Shown here piece by piece: positions 16,355 to 22,050 of a stretch of 27,625 nt of DNA (its first letter is position 1; every line of letters starts with the position of its first letter). The stretch spans positions 1-27,625 of the forward strand of contig CAJUFQ010000040.1 in assembly GCA_910585625.1 (NCBI GenBank), read 5' to 3'. The translations under genes were made by a program, and so were the position numbers. The stretch comes from an uncultured Lachnospiraceae bacterium (GTDB lineage Bacteria; Bacillota; Clostridia; Lachnospirales; Lachnospiraceae). The notes below the pieces were generated by a model. The model was not told where the DNA came from and ran no database searches. It saw only the letters and a program-made list of their open reading frames with translations.

Positions 16355-16355
16355 A

Positions 16356-16385
16356 GAATAAAAAATTGGATATTATGACATACTA
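16356..16385 (+). promoter_or_regulatory. Sigma-G (or sigma-F) promoter of the spoVA operon
   Basis: GAATA (16356-16360), an 18-bp spacer, and CATACTA (16379-16385) match the forespore consensus (GHATR, 18 bp, CATnHTA). It lies 29 bp before the first ORF of the spoVA operon, which is sigma-G controlled in Bacillus. Confidence 0.75.
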
Positions 16386-16414
16386 CTTCCAAAGATGGAA
16401 AAGGAAGTGAGTAT

Positions 16415-16615
16415 ATGAGTCATAGTACAGTTTATCGGATATGCCTTCTGGTAATTGTGATACTCACGATTATCGGAGGCATATTTTATTACGTGAATTA
16501 TATGGAAGGCCAGGTTCAGGTGACAGAAGGAACTCTCGTTATGGAAGACGTATCGGAAGGACGGCAGGATACGCCGTCCGGGCTGGACGCGGGATGGCAG
16601 AAGGCGGTGGCATAA
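16415..16615 (+). CDS. Small single-pass membrane protein, first gene of the spoVA operon
   Basis: A 66-aa protein with one N-terminal membrane segment (YRICLLVIVILTIIGGIFYY, residues 7-26) and a short acidic tail. The start follows AAGGAAGTGAG, and the stop is one base before the spoVAA ATG, so the two are translationally linked. The forespore-type promoter just upstream makes it likely to be made during late sporulation. I do not recognise a named family. Possible roles are membrane insertion or assembly of the SpoVA channel; this is inference from context only. Confidence 0.65.
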   Translation: MSHSTVYRICLLVIVILTIIGGIFYYVNYMEGQVQVTEGTLVMEDVSEGRQDTPSGLDAGWQKAVA

Positions 16616-16616
16616 G

Positions 16617-17267
16617 ATGGCAGGGAATACTGAGACCGTATATCTGAAAATTGAACAGAATGTGAAAGTGACGGAACCTTCCGTTGTTCTAAAAGATATT
16701 GCCAAGCTTACTTGCACGAACCGTCCGCTTGTCAATAAAATGAAGCAGATGAAGGTTTACAATTTCCATTTACCGGCAAACCAGGGCAAGAAAAAAACGC
16801 AGATGCAGGTATTTTCTGTCCTGAAAGTAATTGAGCTGATCGGGCAGGAATTCCCCAATGTGGAAATACAGAATATCGGTGAGAAAGATTTCATGATTGA
16901 GTATGTGCCCAAAGAGGAACCGAAGTGGCTGCTGTACCTGAAGACGGCGGTTTTGTGCGTCTTAATCTTTTTTGGCTCGGCTTTTACGATTATGACGTTT
17001 AACAATGATGTGGGCGTAGGAGAGGTCTTTGCGGAGTTCTACCAGCAGGTCATGGGGACGGAATCGGATGGTTTCACAGTCCTTGAAGTCTGTTATTCGA
17101 TTGGCCTGTTTCTGGGAATCGTGGTGTTTTTTAACCATGTCGGGCATAAGAAGATTACGCCAGATCCCACGCCGATCCAGGTGGAAATGCGTACTTATGA
17201 GAAAGACGTAGATACCACATTCATCGAGAACTGCGGACGGAAGGGAACGAGCAATGACGTGGATTAA
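16617..17267 (+). CDS. spoVAA: Stage V sporulation protein AA
   Basis: A 216-aa SpoVAA homologue (Bacillus about 206 aa). The N-terminal domain (about 1-100) is soluble (VYLKIEQNVKVTEPSVVLKD, IAKLTC..., FSVLKVIELIGQEFPNVEIQ) and two membrane segments follow at about 105-128 (LLYLKTAVLCVLIFFGSAFT) and 155-174 (VLEVCYSIGLFLGIVVFFNH). EPKW before the first membrane segment and the NDVGVGEVF loop between the two are family features. SpoVA proteins form the forespore inner-membrane channel for dipicolinic acid. It overlaps spoVAB by 14 bp. Confidence 0.92.
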   Translation: MAGNTETVYLKIEQNVKVTEPSVVLKDIAKLTCTNRPLVNKMKQMKVYNFHLPANQGKKKTQMQVFSVLKVIELIGQEFPNVEIQNIGEKDFMIEYVPKEEPKWLLYLKTAVLCVLIFFGSAFTIMTFNNDVGVGEVFAEFYQQVMGTESDGFTVLEVCYSIGLFLGIVVFFNHVGHKKITPDPTPIQVEMRTYEKDVDTTFIENCGRKGTSNDVD

Positions 17268-17688
17268 AGAGATATTTTTGGGCTTTATCGGCCTGGCAAG
17301 CGGGACGGCAGTCTCCGCAGGCGTGTTCAGCTTCATCATTACCGTGGGAGTGGTGCCGAGGATTATCGGAAAGAGCCGGACGGCAACGGACATTGTACTC
17401 TATGAAAACGCGGTCATCCTGGGCGGCGTATGCGGGAATATTTTTGCGCTGTTCCATATCCAGATGAACCTGGGGATATGGCTGGTAATCCTTTTCGGGC
17501 TGTCAGCAGGAATTTTCACCGGATGTCTTGCGGTTGCGTTAGCGGAGATACTTAACACGTTCCCCATCATGTTCCGCCGTTTCGGTATCAAGGAAGGGCT
17601 GAGCTGGGTCATGATTTTTATGGCATTGGGCAAGATGGCAGGCGCGTTCTATTTCTATGCCAACCATATGCAGAAAACAGGGCTCTGA
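17254..17688 (+). CDS. spoVAB: Stage V sporulation protein AB
   Basis: A 144-aa membrane protein with about four hydrophobic segments: IFLGFIGLASGTAVSAGVFS, ENAVILGGVCGNIFALF, IWLVILFGLSAGIFTGCLAV and VMIFMALGKMAGAFYFY. The GxxxGxAVSAGVFSFI start and the FxGCLAVALAEILNTFPI block are characteristic of SpoVAB. It overlaps spoVAA by 14 bp and spoVAC starts 46 bp downstream, so the three are one operon. Length agrees with Bacillus SpoVAB (141 aa). Confidence 0.9.
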   Translation: MTWIKEIFLGFIGLASGTAVSAGVFSFIITVGVVPRIIGKSRTATDIVLYENAVILGGVCGNIFALFHIQMNLGIWLVILFGLSAGIFTGCLAVALAEILNTFPIMFRRFGIKEGLSWVMIFMALGKMAGAFYFYANHMQKTGL

Positions 17689-17734
17689 GAAAGGGTAAGA
17701 AAATTTGATTTTAGTAAGAAAGCGAGGCGATACA

Positions 17735-18217
17735 GTGGCAGAGCAAGAGACGATGGAACAGAAGGAAAAAAAGAACCAGGAATATAACGACTATGTCAAG
17801 CAAGTGACGCCCACCCATTCCCTGCCGGCAAACATGGCAAAGGCTTTTGTGGTGGGAGGCGTCATCTGCGTCCTTGGGCAGTTTATCTTAAATGTGGCGA
17901 TGAATAACTTCTCCCTGGATAAGGAGATTGCCGGGAGCTGGTGCAGCATGCTTTTAGTACTCACGAGCGTAGTGCTGACCGGGCTGAATATCTATCCCGT
18001 CATTGCCAACTGGGGGGGCGCGGGCGCGCTGGTGCCAATCACCGGGTTTGCCAATTCGGTTGCAGCCCCGGCGATTGAGTTCCAGAAAGAGGGACAGGTC
18101 TTCGGTATCGGCTGTAAGATTTTTACGATTGCCGGGCCGGTCATCCTATATGGAATATTTACAAGCTGGCTGTTGGGGCTGATTTACTGGATATTGAAAC
18201 TGATGGGAATATATTAG
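17735..18217 (+). CDS. spoVAC: Stage V sporulation protein AC
   Basis: A 160-aa membrane protein of the SpoVAC family, a mechanosensitive channel component for dipicolinic acid movement. YNDYVKQVTPTHSLPANMAK is the conserved N-terminal block, followed by FVVGGVICVLGQFILN and the GLNIYPVIANWGGAGALVPITGFANSVAAPAIEFQKEGQVFGIG region, highly conserved, then FTIAGPVILYGIFTSWL. The frame is open from a TTG at 17705, but GTG at 17735 has AGCGAGG 7 bp upstream and gives the normal family length (150 aa in Bacillus). In most endospore formers spoVAD and spoVAE follow; here a 65-aa ORF and a terminator follow. Confidence 0.93.
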   Translation: MAEQETMEQKEKKNQEYNDYVKQVTPTHSLPANMAKAFVVGGVICVLGQFILNVAMNNFSLDKEIAGSWCSMLLVLTSVVLTGLNIYPVIANWGGAGALVPITGFANSVAAPAIEFQKEGQVFGIGCKIFTIAGPVILYGIFTSWLLGLIYWILKLMGIY

Positions 18218-18232
18218 AAAGAGGAAGTGCGT

Positions 18233-18430
18233 ATGGAAGGAAAAGCAAGTTACAATTATGATATGCCTATGGGGTTAAGCTTCCAGCTTGGGACGAACCC
18301 CAAAGCGATGGATGCGTATGCCAAATTAAACGATGCGGAGAAACGCCAGGTGGTTGAGGCGGCAAGGAATGTCACTACCAAATCAGAAATGCGTCAGATA
18401 GTGGCGGGGCTGGAACGGAATTTCTGCTGA
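18233..18430 (+). CDS. Small hypothetical protein, last gene of the spoVA operon
   Basis: A 65-aa protein beginning MEGKASYNYDMPMGLSFQLG and continuing with a helical part, NPKAMDAYAKLNDAEKRQVV then TKSEMRQIVAGL. This pattern (short hydrophobic start, then AMxxYAxLxxxEKxxV and a KSxxEMxxIVxxL helix) recalls a group of short Firmicutes proteins of unknown role. The frame extends to a GTG at 18227, but ATG at 18233 has GAGGAAG 5 bp upstream. It lies 15 bp after spoVAC and before a terminator, so it is co-transcribed with the spoVA genes and probably sporulation-expressed. Confidence 0.65.
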   Translation: MEGKASYNYDMPMGLSFQLGTNPKAMDAYAKLNDAEKRQVVEAARNVTTKSEMRQIVAGLERNFC

Positions 18431-18448
18431 TGTTATGCGTGTGACTGT

Positions 18449-18489
18449 CCTGAGGATATTTGCTTTGCAGATATCCTTGGGGTTTTTTT
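18449..18489 (+). terminator. Intrinsic terminator of the spoVA operon
   Basis: CCTGAGGATAT (18449-18459) pairs with ATATCCTTGGG (18471-18481, two wobbles), followed by seven Ts (18483-18489). It isolates the sporulation operon from the CRISPR-Cas locus. Confidence 0.88.
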
Positions 18490-18554
18490 GATGTATCAAA
18501 TTTCAATTATTATGTATGTGGATGTACTTTTGTAGTTTTTAAAAGAACAAAATA

Positions 18555-18583
18555 TTGACAATACGCATGACACGCCTTATGGT
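18555..18583 (+). promoter_or_regulatory. Sigma-A promoter of cas3
   Basis: TTGACA (18555-18560), a 17-bp spacer, and TATGGT (18578-18583), giving a start near 18590 and a leader of about 44 nt before cas3. Confidence 0.7.
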
Positions 18584-18633
18584 GTAATCAAATAAATAGA
18601 GGGATGATTATCAGTTACGAGAGGAGAAAAATA

Positions 18634-20934
18634 ATGAAAAAATACTATGCGAAATCTAAACTGCCAGACGGCACACAGCCAACCGTCAAAGAGCATCTGG
18701 AGGCGGTGGCGAAGCTGGCAAAGCAGTTTGGCAGCGTGTTTGGACGGGGGGATGAAGCCTGGGTGGCAGGAATGTTCCATGATTTTGGCAAATATAGCGA
18801 CGCCTTTGCGAAGGCGCTGCAGGGAACAAGGACGAAGGTAGACCATGCCATGTGCGGAGCGGTGTTTCTTAGCCAGGCCAAAAAGAAAAAACGGGCGTAT
18901 GAGCCGATTATCGAGGCCATTCATGGGCATCACAGCGGCCTGATACATTTTGGTGAATTGGAGCCGGCGCTTCGTGGCAATTTCTGTCAAGGGACAGCCA
19001 TCTCTCTAAATGATGACAAGTATCCGGCAATGGCGGGGCAGGAGGAATATACAAGGGCCGCCGGCTGCTTCCAAGAAGATTTTCCAGAGTTTCGTTTCCC
19101 CAAGCTGCAGAAATTTGCTGTCCGGAAGGAACTTCTGGAGATACGTGAAAATGAGGAACATTTGACGATACATAATATTGAAGAGATGTTGTATACAAGA
19201 ATGCTTTTTTCCTGCCTGGTGGATGCGGATTACAGTGTTTCCGCGTCAGATCAGAACCCGCAGTATCTGCTGGAGACGGAGCGTCTTAAGTTTGAGGCAG
19301 AAGCATGGCTGGAGGAGTTGCTGAGGTATAAAAACAGGCTCTCCAGGCAGTCTTCCTCTGATGCATCCCTAAACCAGATCAGGAATGATTTATTTGAGCA
19401 GTGCGGGAACATGGGCGATTCTGCGGAAGGGCTGTTTACGCTGACTGCACCGACTGGCACGGGCAAGACCTTGGCGTTGCTGCATTTTGCGCTGCGCCAT
19501 TGCCAAAGCAGCGGCAAACGCCGGATCATCGTAGTGTTGCCGTTTCTGACACTGGCAGAACAGAATGCGGACACTTATAAAAAAATCATCCCGGATATCC
19601 TGATTGACCACAGCCAAAGCACTCTTAGTGACGACGCCAGGGAATTTGCTTCCCGCTGGAGCGCGCCGTTTATCATCACGACTTCTGTCAAATTCTTTGA
19701 ATCCCTGTTCGCAGGCCATCCCACGGACTGCAGGAAGCTGCATCACATTGCGGACAGCGTGGTGCTGTTTGACGAGGCACAGAGCTTGCCGACGGAGGTA
19801 ACGGAGACGACGCTGGAGGCAGTCAATGAGCTGTGCCGGACTTACCATTGCACGATGGTTTTTTCTTCTGCTACCCAGCCGGACTTTGGCGCGATTCGTA
19901 ATGTAGTCTGGAAGCCGACAGAAATTATGCCGGACAATCCTCGGTTATTCGCAGCGTTAAAACGCACGCACGTAGAATGGAGGCTGGAAATGCCGACGTC
20001 GTTAGAGGAGGTTGCGGCGGAGATGGCTGGCCTGCCGAGCGTCTGTGTGATTGTGAACCTGAGGAGACATGCCAGGAAGCTGTTTGGCGAGCTGAAAGAG
20101 ATGTGCCTGGAGGATGAGTTATTCTTCCTCACGACAGATTTGTGCATGGAACACCGCCGGATGGTTGTGAAGGAGGTTACCAGGCGGCTGAAAGACGGCT
20201 TGCCTTGCAGGGTGGTTGCCACGCAGTGCATAGAGGCGGGCGTGGATTTGGATTTTGACGTGATGTTCCGGGCATTGGCTCCGTTGGATTCTATTATCCA
20301 GGCAGCTGGGCGGTGCAACCGCAATGGCAGGATTGCCGGAGGCGGGCGTGTGATTGTGTTTGAACCGCAGGAGGAAGGATGTCTCTATCCGGGCAGTCCT
20401 GGGCAGAAATGTGGGAACTGGTATGAGAGCGCGGCAGTCTTGGTGAAGAGGCTCTGCGCGGAACAGCCGCTGGACATTGACAGCCCTTGCCAGATGAAGA
20501 AGTACTATCAGGAATTATTTCAAGGCCAGGCGGATAAAGCGTCGCTGCGGCGTGCATTGGGACTGCGGGATTTTGCGGAGACGGAAAGAGAATATGTACT
20601 GATCGCAAATAAGGGGCTGAAAGTAATCGTGCCTATTCCCTGGGAACTATCAGAGGAAAAATATAAGAAGTACCAGGCAATCAGGAGCGAAGTATTGAAG
20701 AATGGGATAACGCCATCGTTGATGCGGCAGACAGCGGCTCTGACGGTGACTGTGCCTGTCTGCCGGCAAGAGAAGCTGGAACATTGTTTAGAACGGCTGG
20801 AATACGCAGGGCAAAGGCGCGAAGGCGACGAAAAGAGCGGGTATTATATCCTGCGCCCACAGTATGAGAAATATTATATGAGAGATATGGGGCTGCAGCT
20901 GCCGGAAGAAATGGAGGGAGGAAATATCTGGTAG
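18634..20934 (+). CDS. cas3: CRISPR-associated helicase/nuclease Cas3 (type I-C, HD fused to helicase)
   Basis: A 766-aa Cas3, recruited by Cascade to nick and degrade target DNA. The N-terminal HD nuclease domain has H21, FHDFGKYS (H49, D50, K53), H71 and the IHGHHSG cluster (97, 99, 100). The SF2 helicase follows: motif I TAPTGTGKT (about 272-280), motif II DEAQ (380-383), motif III SSATQP (411-416) and motif VI QAAGRCNRNGR (556-566). All catalytic residues appear intact. The frame extends 10 codons upstream to 18604, but ATG 18634 has GAGGAGA at a good distance. The gene has its own promoter and a likely terminator and is separated from the other cas genes by 468 bp, so nuclease dose can be set apart from Cascade. 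Confidence 0.96.
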   Translation: MKKYYAKSKLPDGTQPTVKEHLEAVAKLAKQFGSVFGRGDEAWVAGMFHDFGKYSDAFAKALQGTRTKVDHAMCGAVFLSQAKKKKRAYEPIIEAIHGHHSGLIHFGELEPALRGNFCQGTAISLNDDKYPAMAGQEEYTRAAGCFQEDFPEFRFPKLQKFAVRKELLEIRENEEHLTIHNIEEMLYTRMLFSCLVDADYSVSASDQNPQYLLETERLKFEAEAWLEELLRYKNRLSRQSSSDASLNQIRNDLFEQCGNMGDSAEGLFTLTAPTGTGKTLALLHFALRHCQSSGKRRIIVVLPFLTLAEQNADTYKKIIPDILIDHSQSTLSDDAREFASRWSAPFIITTSVKFFESLFAGHPTDCRKLHHIADSVVLFDEAQSLPTEVTETTLEAVNELCRTYHCTMVFSSATQPDFGAIRNVVWKPTEIMPDNPRLFAALKRTHVEWRLEMPTSLEEVAAEMAGLPSVCVIVNLRRHARKLFGELKEMCLEDELFFLTTDLCMEHRRMVVKEVTRRLKDGLPCRVVATQCIEAGVDLDFDVMFRALAPLDSIIQAAGRCNRNGRIAGGGRVIVFEPQEEGCLYPGSPGQKCGNWYESAAVLVKRLCAEQPLDIDSPCQMKKYYQELFQGQADKASLRRALGLRDFAETEREYVLIANKGLKVIVPIPWELSEEKYKKYQAIRSEVLKNGITPSLMRQTAALTVTVPVCRQEKLEHCLERLEYAGQRREGDEKSGYYILRPQYEKYYMRDMGLQLPEEMEGGNIW

Positions 20935-20969
20935 CTTTGGGCGTCATAAAACGGATATGATGAAACGAA

Positions 20970-21015
20970 AGGGTGTAAGGTCTTGGCAATGCAGCAGGCT
21001 TTGCACCCTGGTTTT
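20970..21015 (+). terminator. Probable terminator of cas3
   Basis: AGGGTG (20970-20975) pairs with CACCCT (21004-21009), with partial inner pairing of AAG and CTT, followed by GGTTTT. The stem is short and the loop long, so it is a moderate candidate. Confidence 0.5.
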
Positions 21016-21092
21016 ATGTCTGTGATATACCCGGATTCTTGTTTCAGCAGCTGGGTTCAAAAAATGGGTTGGGACGTAGAAATAGAATCAGT

Positions 21093-21124
21093 CCTGCATC
21101 CTTTGTATGTTCGGTACATGCAGG
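21093..21124. repeat. Inverted repeat in the cas3-cas5c intergenic region
   Basis: CCTGCAT (21093-21099) and ATGCAGG (21118-21124) are perfect arms around an 18-nt centre that itself holds TGTA...TACA. It lies upstream of the cas5c promoter and could be an operator or a relic hairpin; it has no T-tract. Confidence 0.5.
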
Positions 21125-21194
21125 AGCAAAAAACGTCCGTAATACCGAATGCGTCAAGATTCCGTTAAGATATGCATATTTTGGAAAACAAGCA

Positions 21195-21223
21195 TTGACA
21201 TTTGCATAAAAATTATAAATAAT
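21195..21223 (+). promoter_or_regulatory. Strong sigma-A promoter of the cas5c-cas2 operon and the crRNA-like RNA
   Basis: TTGACA (21195-21200), a 17-bp spacer and AATAAT (21218-21223) give an expected start near 21230. The cas5c start lies about 173 nt further on, an unusually long leader. The -10 box lies inside the 15-bp stretch (21215-21229) that is matched on the minus strand by the pseudo-spacer at 21308-21322. Confidence 0.8.
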
Positions 21224-21229
21224 AAATAT

Positions 21230-21341
21230 GACCTAATAACGCCTGACAGACTATATGGGTGAGCTGGATAAAGATCTTATATCGTTGGTTAGGCGGAGAA
21301 TAGAAATATATTAATTATTTATGAGAACTTCTGTTTCTGCT
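21230..21341 (+). ncRNA. Candidate crRNA-like Cas-regulating RNA (CreR-type) upstream of cas5c
   Basis: Seen: downstream of the promoter, GGCGGAGAATAGAAAT (21292-21307) resembles the 3' half of the array repeat (GGCGTGAATTGAAAT), with 9 of the last 10 bases equal and TAGG before it resembling the stem arm. The bases immediately after, from 21308, read ATATTAATTATTTAT; the minus strand of the promoter reads ATATTTATTATTTAT (complement of 21229-21215), preceded by GTC, two of three bases of the usual I-C TTC PAM. Positions 1-5 and 7-15 match; mismatches are at 6, 16 and 18, and 6 and 18 are flipped-out positions in type I crRNAs. Known: crRNA-like CreR RNAs guide effectors to repress cas promoters by partial pairing. 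Inferred: this RNA feeds back on its own promoter. RNA ends are guesses. Confidence 0.55.
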
Positions 21342-21351
21342 TAATCTGTAT

Positions 21352-21377
21352 TGCCAGTACCCATGCATCAGATGGCA
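21352..21377 (+). other. Hairpin in the cas5c leader (possible second pseudo-repeat or attenuator)
   Basis: TGCCA (21352-21356) pairs with TGGCA (21373-21377); an alternative inner pair is CCAT/ATGG. It lies where a 3' repeat would follow a pseudo-spacer of about 33-44 nt and 14 bp before the cas5c ribosome site, so it could protect the RNA 3' end or influence cas5c translation. It has no clear similarity to the array repeat. Confidence 0.35.
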
Positions 21378-21402
21378 GGAGCAGAAAAATGGAGGTGATT
21401 TT

Positions 21403-22050
21403 TTGCAGGAGATTGTTTTGGAAGTATGGGGGGATTTTGCTTGTTTCTGCCAGCCCTATAACAAGGTGGAACGGTTGTCAGCGCCCTTCCCCACTCCGTC
21501 GGCAGCCAAAGGGATTTTGTCGGCGATTTATCTGAAACCAGCGGAGTTTTATTACCAGATTAACCGCATAGAAGTATTAAAGCCTATCCGCTACATCAGC
21601 TTTAAGCGCAATGAGGTCAAGTGCAGGGTAGGGAATGGGCCGATTTATGCGGACGAGGAGCGTACACAGCGGCAGACGGTGGCATTGAAAGACGTCCGTT
21701 ACCGCATTGCGGCTTCCATTATACCGAGGGCGGCGTTTGTAGGAAAAGAGAAGCAGCTTTATGAGCAGGCGTTGCGCAGGATCCGCAATGGGAAATGCTT
21801 CCACCAGCCTTGCCTCGGAATAAGGGAATTTGTCTCGTACTTTGAGGAGAGCGATAATAAGAGGAAACCCATTGCGGAGGATTTAGACGCCGGCTACATG
21901 GTCTATGACGTTTTCAGCCCTTATGATTATGTTGTTTGCCAAAAGGCAAAGCCACAGCTTTCCCTCTACCATGCGGTCATGAAAAATGGGGTCATACATG
22001 TCCCGCCGTATGAAAGCCCGGAGGTACTGAAAGGGGGGAAGGTATGTTAA
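21403..22050 (+). CDS. cas5c: Type I-C pre-crRNA endoribonuclease Cas5c (Cas5d)
   Basis: A 215-aa RAMP protein. Type I-C lacks Cas6, and Cas5c itself cuts the repeat RNA at the base of the hairpin and stays on the 5' handle in Cascade. Family features are LEVWGDFACFCQPYNKVERL at the start, the glycine-containing FPTPSAAKGILSAIYLKP block, RYISFKRNEVKCRVGN, and the QRQTVALKDVRYRIAASI region. The C-terminal FSPYDYVVCQKAKPQLSLYH is also typical. The start is TTG, fixed by the near-perfect ribosome site GGAGGTGATT directly upstream. The stop overlaps cas8c by 7 bp. Confidence 0.93.
   Translation: MQEIVLEVWGDFACFCQPYNKVERLSAPFPTPSAAKGILSAIYLKPAEFYYQINRIEVLKPIRYISFKRNEVKCRVGNGPIYADEERTQRQTVALKDVRYRIAASIIPRAAFVGKEKQLYEQALRRIRNGKCFHQPCLGIREFVSYFEESDNKRKPIAEDLDAGYMVYDVFSPYDYVVCQKAKPQLSLYHAVMKNGVIHVPPYESPEVLKGGKVC

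Noticed and set aside
16441..16647. Alternative-frame ORF overlapping the 66-aa membrane protein
   Set aside because: No ribosome site and arginine/glycine-rich composition typical of a shadow frame; the membrane protein has the site and the promoter.
18555..18633. cas3 promoter as a second target of the pseudo-spacer at 21308
   Set aside because: Only the first five bases match (ATATT in the reverse complement), with no extended pairing.
20983..21168. 61-codon open frame between cas3 and cas5c, first considered as a small toxin (CreT-like)
   Set aside because: TTG start, no ribosome site, spans the likely cas3 terminator and an inverted repeat, and no hydrophobic or toxin-like features.
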